Numbered from the stretch's first letter, positions 44,987-53,403 are shown. The stretch: DNA of 64,000 bases from Brachybacterium sp. P6-10-X1 (GCF_001969445.1 NZ_CP017297.1:4154001-4218000); one strand, 5' to 3'. Numbers and translations are program-made. Notes: generated from the letters alone by a model not told the origin.

Positions 44987-45694
44987 ATGGACATCCGCAC
45001 CACGCCGAACCCTCTGATCCGCTGGGCGGGGCGCGCCCTGGGGACCCTGAACGCCCGACATCCGTGGAACCACAACGACCACTTCCATCCCTGGGTCCTG
45101 GGCGCGCTGCCGAGGCCGACCGCCCGGGTGCTCGACGTCGGGTGCGGACGCGGGGAGCTGCTGGCCGCCCTGGCCGGGACCGCGGGAGAGGTCGACGGGA
45201 TCGACGCCGATCAGGAGATGGCCTACCTCGCCGCCACCCGTTTCCAGGACGTCCCGCACGTGCGCGTCCGCCGTCGCACCCTCAGCGAGCATGCCGCGCG
45301 TCCCGAGCTCGTCGAGAGCTACGACGCGATCACGATGATCGCCTCGCTGCACCACATGCCGCTCGATGCCGCGCTCGCCGAGGCCCGACAGCTCCTGCGC
45401 CCCGGCGGGCGACTGCTGGTGGTCACGCTGACCATGCCCGTGGGCGCGCCCGACCAGGCCTGGGACGTCGTGAGCGCGCTGACCAATCCACTGATCGGAC
45501 TGGTCAAGCACCCGCAGGCGGTGCGTGAGCCGGGCCCTGAGAGACCGCAGCCGATCCGGGACCCGGCGTGGTCGATCGCCGAGCTGCGCGAGCAGGCCGC
45601 GGCCCAGCTGCCCGGCGCGGTCATCCGGCGGCGGGAAGGGTTCCGCGTGACCCTGCGCTGGCAGAAGCCCGGGACGAGCGCACCGGAGTCATGA
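44987..45694 (+). CDS. class I SAM-dependent methyltransferase
   Basis: 235 residues. Motif I VLDVGCGRGELL, acidic motif II IDADQEMA and post-I SYDAITMIASLHHMP mark a Methyltransf_11/UbiE-like domain acting on a small molecule. N-terminal RHPWNHNDHFHPW is rich in His/Trp and is seen in similar actinobacterial methyltransferases. ATG 20 bases after the permease stop; probably the last gene of the ABC cluster. Substrate unknown. Confidence 0.88.
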   Translation: MDIRTTPNPLIRWAGRALGTLNARHPWNHNDHFHPWVLGALPRPTARVLDVGCGRGELLAALAGTAGEVDGIDADQEMAYLAATRFQDVPHVRVRRRTLSEHAARPELVESYDAITMIASLHHMPLDAALAEARQLLRPGGRLLVVTLTMPVGAPDQAWDVVSALTNPLIGLVKHPQAVREPGPERPQPIRDPAWSIAELREQAAAQLPGAVIRRREGFRVTLRWQKPGTSAPES

Positions 45695-45779
45695 GGTCGC
45701 TGACGACGCGAGGGTGATCCCTCGTGTGGGGGATGGGCCTGCGCGGAGCGGGCGCCACCTCCCGGGATGCCCCGGCGCG

Positions 45780-46991
45780 TCAGTGCCGTCGGTGCTGGGC
45801 GATGACCTGTCCGAGGCGCGCGACCGCATCCGCGATGACCGCGGGGGAGTGCGTCACGAAGCTCAGGCGCATGGTCGAGAGATCGGCCTGGTCGGCGTAG
45901 AAGGACCAGCCCGGCAGGTAGGCGACACCGGCGGCGACCGCCTCGGCGAGCATCCGTTGGGCGTCGTAGCCCTCGCCGAGCGCGGCCCACAGGAACATGC
46001 CGCCGTCGGGACGGGTCAGATGGGCACCGTCCGGCAGCACCGGCGCGATCGCGGACGCCATCGCATCGCGCCGTTCGCGATAGACCGCGCTGACCCGCGC
46101 GATGTGCGCGTCGAGATCGGCGGTGGCCAGGTAGCGGGCCACCGTCAGCTGGTCCACCACGGAGGACTGCATCGAGATCGCGGCCTTGGCGACGGCGAGG
46201 GTGTCGAGGATCGAACCCTCGGCGCGGATCCAGCCGATACGCACGCCGGGGCTCATCAGCTTGCTCATGGAGTTCAGCAGCAGCGTGCGCTCGCCCATCC
46301 CCGGCAGGGACGCGATCGGTGCCCAGGTGCTGCCCGTGAAGCTGAGCGCCCCGTACGGGTCGTCCTCCACGAGGGGGACGCCGGTGCGCAGCAGGACGTC
46401 GGCGACCGCCTGCCGCCGGGCGACGGGCATCGTGCGCCCCGTGGGGTTCTGGAAGGTGGGGATCAGGTACACCATCCGCGGGTGATGGGTGCGGATCGCC
46501 TCCTCGAGCGCTTCGGGCACCACGCCGTCGTCGTCCGTGTCGACGCCGATCATGCGGGCGCCGTGCACCGCGAAGGCCTGGACGGCCGCGAGATAGGTGG
46601 GGGACTCCACGAGCACCACGTCACCCGGCTCCAGCATGGCCTCGGCGACGACGAAGAGCCCCTCCTGCGAGCCGGAGGTGACCCGGATCTGGGAGGCGTC
46701 GGTGGGCAGATCCCGCGAGAGCCGACGGGCGGCCTGTTCGCGCAGCTCCGCCTCACCCTCGCTGACCCCGTACTGCAGGGCCCGGTGGCCCTGGTGGGTC
46801 AGCACCCAGTCGTAGCAGGCGGCGACGTCCTCGAGGTCGAACAGCTCCGGGTCCGGGATCCCCCCGGCGAAGGAGACGACGTCCTCGCGGGCGGCGAGGG
46901 CGAAGATGTCCTTCAGCGGCGAGGACTCCATGCCCGCGTAACGGGCGGCGACGGGGAAGCGGTACGGCTCGGAGGGAAGGGGCATGGTCAT
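45780..46991 (-). CDS. PLP-dependent aminotransferase (LysN/2-aminoadipate type)
   Basis: 403 residues. Fold type I aminotransferase of the MocR/LysN group without an HTH domain: VSFAGGIPDPELF, TSGSQEGL, PTFQNPTGRTM, and the PLP lysine in SMSKLMSPGVRIGW. Acts on an aromatic or 2-aminoadipate-like amino acid. TAGGCC directly precedes the first ATG (46991) by one base; the second ATG, two codons in (46985), fits the leaderless pattern better. 12 bases downstream of ogt. Confidence 0.9.
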   Translation of the reverse strand: MTMPLPSEPYRFPVAARYAGMESSPLKDIFALAAREDVVSFAGGIPDPELFDLEDVAACYDWVLTHQGHRALQYGVSEGEAELREQAARRLSRDLPTDASQIRVTSGSQEGLFVVAEAMLEPGDVVLVESPTYLAAVQAFAVHGARMIGVDTDDDGVVPEALEEAIRTHHPRMVYLIPTFQNPTGRTMPVARRQAVADVLLRTGVPLVEDDPYGALSFTGSTWAPIASLPGMGERTLLLNSMSKLMSPGVRIGWIRAEGSILDTLAVAKAAISMQSSVVDQLTVARYLATADLDAHIARVSAVYRERRDAMASAIAPVLPDGAHLTRPDGGMFLWAALGEGYDAQRMLAEAVAAGVAYLPGWSFYADQADLSTMRLSFVTHSPAVIADAVARLGQVIAQHRRH

Positions 46992-47003
46992 CGGCCTATC
47001 GTG

Positions 47004-47573
47004 TCACGCGCTCAAGGCACCCTCGAGGACCAGCAGTGCCTGTTTCGTCTCGATCCCGCCCGCGTAGCCGGTCAGCGACCCGCTGGTCCCCAGCACCCGG
47101 TGGCACGGCACCACGATCGAGAGGGGGTTCGAGCCGACCGCCGCCCCCACCGCCTGGGCCGCTCGAGGACGGTCGAGCTCCTGGGCGATCCGGCCGTAGG
47201 TGGTGGTGGTGCCGCGCGGGATCGCCAGCAATCGCGCCCAGACGGCCTGCTGGAACGCGGTGCCGCGCGGGGCCAGCGGCAGATCGAACTCCTCGCGTTC
47301 GCCGGCCAGGTAGGCCAGCAGCTGCTCCTCGGCGGCGTCCAGCAGAGGATCCGTCGCCGCGGCAGGCTCCCCGAGCCGCTCGAGCGCCGGGAAATGGGTC
47401 TGCTCCTCGCGCCAGATGCCGATGACGGCATCGCCGTCGGCGGCGAGCACGTAGGTGCCCAGCGGGGTGGGGAGTCGGCGGTGCCGCGGCCCCGGCGCGG
47501 GCGGCTCCCCGGCGTGCGGGTGGGTCGTGTGCGGGTGGGTCGCGTTCGGGGGCGGGGTGGGCGTCGAGGTCAT
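47004..47573 (-). CDS. ogt: methylated-DNA--protein-cysteine methyltransferase
   Basis: 189 residues. C-terminal MGMT domain with the suicidal active-site Cys157 in VVPCHRVLG, and the DNA-recognition helix region RGTTTTYGRIAQELDRP. Repairs O6-methylguanine and O4-methylthymine by transferring the methyl group to itself. N-terminal 35 residues are Pro/His-rich (PTPPPNATHPHTTHPHAG), an odd tail absent from most homologues. 91 bases downstream of the Ada-AlkA fusion; likely one alkylation-repair operon. Confidence 0.94.
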   Translation of the reverse strand: MTSTPTPPPNATHPHTTHPHAGEPPAPGPRHRRLPTPLGTYVLAADGDAVIGIWREEQTHFPALERLGEPAAATDPLLDAAEEQLLAYLAGEREEFDLPLAPRGTAFQQAVWARLLAIPRGTTTTYGRIAQELDRPRAAQAVGAAVGSNPLSIVVPCHRVLGTSGSLTGYAGGIETKQALLVLEGALSA

Positions 47574-47664
47574 CTCGGGGATCCTTCCAGGGGTCGGGAG
47601 AGGGGCGATGGATGCGGTCGGAGAGGGGTCGGGTGCGGTCGGTGAGCAGCAGCGGCGTCTCCCA

Positions 47665-49236
47665 TCAGCGGGACTCGGACGCGCCGCGCAGCGAGGCCTG
47701 GTGCTGCCACAGATGGGCGGCGGCGTAGGAGCGCCACGGGGAGGCGGCCGCGAGCGCGCGGCGCAGGGCGGCGTGGTCGTCGGCCAGGCCGAGATCGCGG
47801 GCCGCCCCGAGCAGGGCGGCGTCCCGGGCCGGGGCGACGTCGACCGCGCGGACGCCGCGCAGCAGGACGTAGTCCGCGGTCCAGGGGCCGATGCCGTGCA
47901 GCGCCAGCAGACGCTCCCGCAGCTCGTCGACGCTCCCGGCCAGGGGCAGGCCCTGCTCGTCCTCGGCGATCGCCGGGACCGCGGAGACCAGGGTGTCGCG
48001 GCGGGCGCGGGGCCCGCGGAACCACTGCGACGCCGCGGCGGCCGCCGCGGCGGGATCCACGGGCGCGCGGTGCACGCCGGCCAGATGCAGCGGCACCGGC
48101 AGCGCGGCGCCCAGCAGATCCGTGGCCCGGCTGATCTGCTCGCGAGCCTGCGCGGTGGTGATCTGCTGTCCGGTGATCGCCCACAGCAGTGCTTCGGCGA
48201 GGCTCGGCGTGCCCGGCAGGCGCACCCCCGGCCGCGCCGTGAGCACGGGGGCGAGAGCCGGCAGGGCGGCGGTCAGCCCGGCGTCGATGCCGACGGGGTC
48301 CGCGTCGAGGTCGAGCAGTCGTCGCAGCAGGGCGATCGCTGCGGCATGATCGCGCAGATCCGCCAGGCGCATCGTGACCGGCAGCGCCCCGTCGGCACCG
48401 AGATCGACCTGCACCACGGCCGGCCCGTGAGGCAGCTGCACGGCCCGGGTCCAGACCAGGCCGGCGACCTCCTCGACGCCGGGTACGGCCCGGTGGGCGA
48501 ACCAGCCGGCGAGGCCGGCGCCGTCGAAGGGCCGACGGACGGCCAGACGCGCCGTGACCTCGGCGCTGTCCACGACGTGCGCGGAGGCCGCAGGGGCGGA
48601 GGAGCTCGCGGTCGTCGCACGGATCGCAGGGGTCGCGGCGCCCGACGCGCCGTCGGGTGCGCGGTGCACCCGGTCTCGCTCGCGGACCACCGAGGGGGCG
48701 TGGCCGAAGACCTCGGTGAAGGTCTCGTGGAACTGGCGCTCGCTGCCGAAGCCGGCCGCATGCGCGATCCGTGCCAGCGGCAGCGTCGAGCCGACGACGA
48801 GCTCCCGGGCGCGTCGGGCCCGGCGCAGGCGCGCATGGGCGAGGGCTCCGGCCCCGGTGGCCGCGATCAGAGCCCTGTGCAGGGTCCGCTCCGAGACCGC
48901 CAGATGACGGGCGAGAGAGGGCACCGTCCCCCCGTCGTCGAGGGCGCCCGCGTCGATCAGTCGCAGCGCCCGGCCGGCCAGTGAGCCCTGCGGATCGTCG
49001 TCGGGGCTCCCGGGCGGGGCCAACGGCCCGCAGCGCTTGCAGGCGCGATAGCCGCCGGCGACCGCCGCCGCGGCCGAGGTCACGAAGTCGACGCCGCCGC
49101 GCTGCGGCGTGCGCGCCGGGCAGGAAGGGCGGCAGAAGATGCCGGTGGAGCGCACGCAGGTGAAGAACATCCCGTCGAAACGGGTGTCCCGGGCACGGAT
49201 AGCGGCATAGCGCTCGTCATCGGTCATCGTGGTCAT
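47665..49236 (-). CDS. Ada-AlkA fusion: methylphosphotriester sensor, AraC HTH and 3-methyladenine glycosylase
   Basis: 523 residues in three parts. Residues 1-75 are the N-terminal Ada zinc domain: Cys35, Cys39, Cys66 and Cys69 in STGIFCRPSC and ACKRC, with Cys35 the methyl acceptor. Residues about 85-175 are the AraC HTH (LPLARIAHAAGFGSERQFHETF). Residues about 215-520 are AlkA: beta domain, then HhH-GPD glycosylase with HGIGPWTADYVLLRG and the catalytic Asp in DVAPARDAALL. Senses and repairs alkylated DNA and should activate its own operon including ogt. ATG at 49236 lacks a strong ribosome site. Confidence 0.94.
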   Translation of the reverse strand: MTTMTDDERYAAIRARDTRFDGMFFTCVRSTGIFCRPSCPARTPQRGGVDFVTSAAAAVAGGYRACKRCGPLAPPGSPDDDPQGSLAGRALRLIDAGALDDGGTVPSLARHLAVSERTLHRALIAATGAGALAHARLRRARRARELVVGSTLPLARIAHAAGFGSERQFHETFTEVFGHAPSVVRERDRVHRAPDGASGAATPAIRATTASSSAPAASAHVVDSAEVTARLAVRRPFDGAGLAGWFAHRAVPGVEEVAGLVWTRAVQLPHGPAVVQVDLGADGALPVTMRLADLRDHAAAIALLRRLLDLDADPVGIDAGLTAALPALAPVLTARPGVRLPGTPSLAEALLWAITGQQITTAQAREQISRATDLLGAALPVPLHLAGVHRAPVDPAAAAAAASQWFRGPRARRDTLVSAVPAIAEDEQGLPLAGSVDELRERLLALHGIGPWTADYVLLRGVRAVDVAPARDAALLGAARDLGLADDHAALRRALAAASPWRSYAAAHLWQHQASLRGASESR

Positions 49237-49384
49237 GCATCCAGTGAACCGCGTCGCGGCCTGCGGCACCAGCGGGAAACGGACAGCGCGGCCGGGAGGC
49301 GCCGTCAGCTCGGTCGGCATGGTCACGTCGGCCGGTGCACGGACGACCTGGCGCGAGGGACGGCCGCGGACGGAGAATAGGACG

Positions 49385-50689
49385 ATGGGGACGTTCGGGA
49401 CGCCGGGGCCGACGACGGCCGGGTCGCACGATGCCCTCGTGGAGCGTTTGCGACGCGCCGGCTGCGTCTTCGCCGAGCAGGAGGCGGAACTCCTCGAGCA
49501 GGCCGCCTCGGATCCGCAGGAACGGGAGCGGATGTGCGCCCGCCGCGAGGCCGGGGAGTTCCTCGAGCACGTGATCGGCACCGTCGACATCTGCGGGGAG
49601 AAGCTGGCCGTCGGCCCCGGGGACTTCGTGCCGCGCCAGCGCACCGCGCTGCTGATCGAGGCGGGGATCGCCGAGGCGCGGCGTCGGCGTCGGCCCGTCG
49701 TCGTCGAGGCCTACTGCGGCGTGGCCCCCGTCGCCGCGCTGATCGGACGGCGCGTGTCCGGCGCCCGCGTGCACGCGTCCGACTGCGACCCCCGCCCGCT
49801 CGTCCACGCCCGCGCGAACCTCCCGCCCGGGGCCGGGGTGCACCCCGGCAGCGGTCTGGACGCGCTGCCGACGGCACTCGAGGGCACCGTGGATCTCCTG
49901 GTCGCCGTCCCTCCGTACGTTCCCGCCAGGCAGTGGGACCTGATGCCGCGCGAAGCGCGGGAGCACGAGCCGATCTCCGCCCTCGTCGCGGGGCGGGACG
50001 GACTCGAGCAGGTCCGGCACCTGCTGACCGAGGCACCGCGCTGGCTCGCCCCCGGCGGGGTGCTGCTGATCGAGATGCATCGCGACCAGGCACCGCCCGC
50101 GCTCGCCGCCGCCGGCCGGGTCCGTGCCTACGCGGAATGCGGATCCGTGGCCGGGGAGGACGGGGAGACCGTCCTGGTGCGCGCGAGGACGCCGGTCTCC
50201 GCTGCGGCCTCCGCGCCGATCCCTGCCGCGGTTCCCGCTCCGTCGGACGCCGTGAGATCCGTCCTGCCGGGCCCGGCCCCGGACCTCGTGCTGCTGCGGA
50301 GGGTGCGGGACCGGATCGACCGCGACCACGCCCAGCCGTGGGATGTCGAGATGCTCGCGCGCTCCGTGCACCTCTCCGGCGGGCACCTCAGCCGCCGCTT
50401 CCGGGAGGAGTACGGGGAGTCGCCGTACTCCTACCTCATGACCCGGCGGATCGAACGGGCGATGGCCCTGCTGCGGCACACCGACCGCTCCGTCACAGAC
50501 ATCTGCACGGCCGTCGGCTTCTCCTCGCTGGGCACCTTCAGCACCCGCTTCAAGGAGCTGCTCGGGGTCTCGCCGTCGGCCTACCGAGTCCGGGGCGCCG
50601 AGGTGCTGGACTCGATGCCGCCGTGCATCGCACGGCGCGTGACCAGACCGATCAGGAATCGAGAAGCGGCGCCGCCGGGCGGGGTCTAG
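49385..50689 (+). CDS. fusion of PrmC-related methyltransferase-like domain with AraC DNA-binding domain
   Basis: 434 residues. Residues 15-265 follow the PrmC-related N5-glutamine methyltransferase family (TIGR03704 type): RAGCVFAEQEAELL, GEFLEHVIG, VGPGDFVPRQRTALL, AREHEPISALVAGRDGLEQV and APRWLAPGGVLLIE. Two key sites are altered: the SAM loop is EAYCGVAP (110s) where GxG is expected, and the catalytic N-x-P-Y is VPPY (175-178). Residues 300-402 form a complete AraC double HTH (LARSVHLSGGHLSRRF, GFSSLGTFSTRFKEL). A Pro/Ala linker joins them with no break in frame. Likely a transcription regulator with a dead methyltransferase as sensor. Divergent from Ada-AlkA. Confidence 0.85.
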   Translation: MGTFGTPGPTTAGSHDALVERLRRAGCVFAEQEAELLEQAASDPQERERMCARREAGEFLEHVIGTVDICGEKLAVGPGDFVPRQRTALLIEAGIAEARRRRRPVVVEAYCGVAPVAALIGRRVSGARVHASDCDPRPLVHARANLPPGAGVHPGSGLDALPTALEGTVDLLVAVPPYVPARQWDLMPREAREHEPISALVAGRDGLEQVRHLLTEAPRWLAPGGVLLIEMHRDQAPPALAAAGRVRAYAECGSVAGEDGETVLVRARTPVSAAASAPIPAAVPAPSDAVRSVLPGPAPDLVLLRRVRDRIDRDHAQPWDVEMLARSVHLSGGHLSRRFREEYGESPYSYLMTRRIERAMALLRHTDRSVTDICTAVGFSSLGTFSTRFKELLGVSPSAYRVRGAEVLDSMPPCIARRVTRPIRNREAAPPGGV

Positions 50690-50699
50690 ATTCCGGGGT

Positions 50700-51134
50700 A
50701 TGACACAGACACCCCGCTCCGCCGCCACCGCCTGCTCGATCCACTCCAGCTTCCTGCCTCACACCGACGCCGACGCCTCTCTCGCCTTCTACCGCGACGT
50801 GCTCGGATTCGAGGTGCGGCTCGACGTCGGCGGCGGACGGATGCGGTGGATCACCGTCGGTCCGGCCGGGCAGGACACCGCGATCGTGCTGCACCCGCTG
50901 TTCGAGGGCAACGGGATCACCCCCGAGGAGAACGCGATGCTGGCGGGGCTGATCGCCAAGGGCTCCTACTTCGGGGTGAACCTCGCCGCCGACGACCTCG
51001 ACGCGACCTTCGCCGCCCTCGAAGCGGCCCGAGCCGACATCGTCCAGGAGCCCATCGACCAGGACTACGGTCTGCGCGACTGCGCCGTCCGCGACCCCGC
51101 CGGCAATCTCCTGCGCATCCAGCAGAACGCCTGA
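50700..51134 (+). CDS. VOC family (glyoxalase/bleomycin-resistance-like) protein
   Basis: 144 residues. Two beta-alpha-beta-beta-beta repeats: SSFLPHTDADASLAFYRDVLGFEV and FGVNLAADDLDATFAALEA, ending in the conserved RDPAGNLLRIQ with its Glu/Gln metal-ligand position. Follows the AraC gene as in many actinobacteria, where this VOC protein is presumed to be the target. The start ATG at 50700 lies 7 bases after TAGATT (50687-50692), which overlaps the upstream stop codon, so it may have its own leaderless transcript. Confidence 0.9.
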   Translation: MTQTPRSAATACSIHSSFLPHTDADASLAFYRDVLGFEVRLDVGGGRMRWITVGPAGQDTAIVLHPLFEGNGITPEENAMLAGLIAKGSYFGVNLAADDLDATFAALEAARADIVQEPIDQDYGLRDCAVRDPAGNLLRIQQNA

Positions 51135-51140
51135 TCCTCC

Positions 51141-51342
51141 GGCACGAACGGCCGGCTGACCGAGCGGGAGCTGGACGTCCTGCGTCTGATCGCCGAGGGG
51201 TACGGCGATCGGGAGATCGCGGGACTCCCGCACCTGGCGGAGGGGACGGTCAAGAAGCACTCCTCGACGATCCTGCAGAAGACCGGGGCGCGATCGCACC
51301 CAGGCCGTGCTCCGGGCGCTCCGCGACGGGACCCTGGAATGA
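51141..51342 (+). pseudogene. relic of a LuxR-family HTH regulator (C-terminus)
   Basis: Immediately after the VOC gene a frame reads RLTERELDVLRLIAEGYGD, then LAEGTVKKHSSTILQKTGAR: a clear LuxR/NarL-type HTH (normally LTxRExEVL...GTVKxHxxxIxxKL). At about 51290 the frame shifts; the other frame continues DRTQAVLRALRDGTLE and stops at 51342, the normal end of such proteins. A one-base gain or two-base loss explains it. The receiver domain and a start codon are missing. Clearly a decayed response-regulator gene. Confidence 0.7.
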
Positions 51343-51370
51343 GCCGCACCCCGAGGGGGCCCGACGCAGA

Positions 51371-51403
51371 AGAGCCGCGACCCCGATGAGGGGCCGCGGC
51401 TCT
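51371..51403. terminator. terminator of tRNA-Gly and of the VOC side
   Basis: 14-bp stem (51371-51384 with 51390-51403, one mismatch) and a 5-base loop, just 3' of the minus-strand tRNA gene. Confidence 0.75.
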
Positions 51404-51408
51404 CGCGC

Positions 51409-51482
51409 TGGAGCGGGCGACGGGAATCGAACCCGCGTAATCAGTTTGGAAGACTGAGGCTCTACCATTGAGCTACGCCCGC
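51409..51482 (-). tRNA. glyT: tRNA-Gly (anticodon TCC)
   Basis: Cloverleaf read on the minus strand: acceptor GCGGGCG with CGCCCGC, D-stem GCTC/GAGC, anticodon stem TCAGT/ACTGA with loop CTTCCAA (TCC), and T-arm around GTTCGATTC. The 3' CCA is encoded. Decodes GGA/GGG. Strong terminator directly downstream. Confidence 0.96.
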
Positions 51483-51597
51483 GGACCGCACCATTGAACC
51501 AGATCAGCGACGCGATGGCACATCCGCAGTGGGCCAGCAGACATGGGTCTGCTCACAGGGTGCCTGCGCGATTCAGGCGCGCGGCAGGGGGAACGGG

Positions 51598-51603
51598 TAA
51601 TAT
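51598..51603 (+). promoter_or_regulatory. -10 box of tRNA-Pro
   Basis: TAATAT, nearly the sigma-70 consensus, about 16 bases upstream of the mature tRNA-Pro 5' end. A matching -35 is not obvious. Confidence 0.5.
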
Positions 51604-51619
51604 CCCCTGGGTTGCCCTC

Positions 51620-51693
51620 CGGGGTGTAGCTCAGCTTGGTAGAGCACCCGCTTTGGGAGCGGGAAGTCGCAGGTTCAAATCCTGTCACCCCGA
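51620..51693 (+). tRNA. proT: tRNA-Pro (anticodon TGG)
   Basis: Cloverleaf: acceptor CGGGGTG with CACCCCG, D-stem GCTC/GAGC, anticodon stem CCCGC/GCGGG with loop TTTGGGA (TGG), T-arm GCAGG TTCAAAT CCTGT, discriminator A51693. CCA is not encoded. Lies 88 bases before tig. Confidence 0.96.
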
Positions 51694-51781
51694 CTCCGTC
51701 TCCGGGTCGCCACCGTGTGCGAGCTCCGAGGCGTCCGTGAGAACAGACCATAGACCGACCATCCACAGGGAGACCTGACCA

Positions 51782-53305
51782 GTGAAGACCGAGTCCGAGA
51801 AGCTCAGCCCCACCCGGGTGAAGCTCACCGTCGAGGTGCCCTTCGACGAGCTGCAGCCGGCCGTCGAGACCGCCACGAAGAAGATCGCCGACCAGGTGCA
51901 GATCCCCGGCTTCCGCAAGGGCAAGGTCCCCTCCCGCCTGGTCGAGCAGCGTTTCGGTCGCCCCGCGATCATGCAGGAGGCCGTCAACGACGCGCTTCCC
52001 GACTACTACCAGCAGGCCGCCGCCGAGGCCGAGATCAAGCCCGTGGGCCGTCCTGAGGTCGAGGTCAGCGAGATCCCGGGCCTGGACGGCTCCTCCGAGG
52101 GGAATCTCGTCTTCGTCGTCGAGCAGGACGTGCGCCCCGAGATCGACCTGCCCGAGTTCTCGACCCTCGAGGTCGAGATCGAGGAGCCCACCGTCGACGA
52201 CGATGCCGTCGAGGTGCGTCTGACCGAGCTGCGCGAGCGATTCGGCACCCTGGTGGGCGTGGACCGCCCCGCCGAGGACCGGGACTTCGTCTCGCTCGAT
52301 CTCGTCGCCACCATCGAGGGCGAGGAGATCGAGACCGTCGAAGGGGTGTCCTACCAGATCGGTGAGGGCAACATGCTCGAGGGGCTGGACGAGGCCCTGA
52401 TCGGCCTCTCCGCCGAGGAGACCACCACCTTCACCTCGAAGCTCGCCGGTGGCGATCGCGCCGGCGAGGAGGCCGAGGTCAAGGTCACCGCGCAGTCCGT
52501 CAAGGTGCGCGAGCTGCCCGAGGCCGACGACGAGTTCGCCGAGATGGCCTCCGAGTTCGACACCGTCGACGAGCTCAAGGACGACCTGCGCGCCCAGGCC
52601 GCCGCCGACGCCGAGGGCAACCGCGTGGCCCTGGCCCGCAACGCCCTGCTCGAGAAGCTCCTCGACGAGCTCGAGATCCCCGTGCCCGAGCAGCTGGTCC
52701 AGGACGAGATCAACGCTCACCTCGAGAACGAGGGCAAGGAGGAGGGCGACCCCCACGGCGAGGAGATCCGCGAGGAGACCACCAAGGCCGTCCGCGCCCA
52801 GTTCCTGTTGGACGAGATCAACGCGACCCGCGAGGTCAGCGTCGAGCAGGACGATCTCATGAACTACATGACGCAGCTGTCGGCGCAGTACGGCGTCGAG
52901 CAGAACCAGCTGCTGCAGATGCTGGCCCAGTCCGGCCAGCTCGAGCAGATCTTCGGCGAGGTGCAGCGCTCCAAGGCACTCGAGGTCGTCCTGGCGGACG
53001 TCATCGTGAAGAACGCCGCCGGCGAGACGCTGGACCTGGGCCTTGAAGCCCCGGAGGAGGAGGCGTCCACGGACGCGCCCGAATCCGACGAGGCTGCGGC
53101 CGAGGCCGAGCAGGCCGACGCGCCGGCCACGGCCGAGCAGGCCGAGGAGCCCGCCGCCGAGGAGAAGCCGGCCAAGAAGGCCCCGGCCAAGAAGGCTTCG
53201 GCCAAGAAGGCTCCGGCGAAGAAGGCCGACACCGAGGAGAAGCCGGCCAAGAAGGCTCCGGCGAAGAAGGCCGATGCCGAGAAGGCTGACGACACCGAGG
53301 CGTGA
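51782..53305 (+). CDS. tig: trigger factor with Lys/Ala-rich C-terminal tail
   Basis: 507 residues. Ribosome-binding tail signature GFRKGKVPSRLVEQRFG, PPIase domain (about 150-240, with DFVSLDLVATIEGEEI) and SurA-like chaperone arms (IPVPEQLVQDEI). The normal protein ends near residue 430. A further ~75 residues follow: first Glu/Ala rich, then repeats of PAKKA/APAKKA as in histone H1-like tails. GTG at 51782 with GGGAGA upstream. Peptidyl-prolyl isomerase and chaperone for nascent chains; forms the usual tig-clpP-clpX neighbourhood. Confidence 0.95.
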   Translation: MKTESEKLSPTRVKLTVEVPFDELQPAVETATKKIADQVQIPGFRKGKVPSRLVEQRFGRPAIMQEAVNDALPDYYQQAAAEAEIKPVGRPEVEVSEIPGLDGSSEGNLVFVVEQDVRPEIDLPEFSTLEVEIEEPTVDDDAVEVRLTELRERFGTLVGVDRPAEDRDFVSLDLVATIEGEEIETVEGVSYQIGEGNMLEGLDEALIGLSAEETTTFTSKLAGGDRAGEEAEVKVTAQSVKVRELPEADDEFAEMASEFDTVDELKDDLRAQAAADAEGNRVALARNALLEKLLDELEIPVPEQLVQDEINAHLENEGKEEGDPHGEEIREETTKAVRAQFLLDEINATREVSVEQDDLMNYMTQLSAQYGVEQNQLLQMLAQSGQLEQIFGEVQRSKALEVVLADVIVKNAAGETLDLGLEAPEEEASTDAPESDEAAAEAEQADAPATAEQAEEPAAEEKPAKKAPAKKASAKKAPAKKADTEEKPAKKAPAKKADAEKADDTEA

Positions 53306-53340
53306 TCCTCGTGCCCGGCCCCGACGCCGGGTGAATCATC

Positions 53341-53377
53341 GACGGGCCGTCGCCCCCTCGCGGGGCGGCGGTCCGTC
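53341..53377 (+). terminator. tig terminator
   Basis: 16-bp stem (53341-53356 with 53362-53377, two G-T wobbles), loop of 5, 35 bases after the tig stop. Confidence 0.75.
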
Positions 53378-53403
53378 GGCATGCGCGGGGGAGTTGGAGC
53401 ATC

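Noticed and set aside
51483..51510. A second, degenerate tRNA copy next to tRNA-Gly (ACCATTGAACC resembling the tRNA D-arm)
   Set aside because: Only about 8 bases match; no cloverleaf can be drawn.
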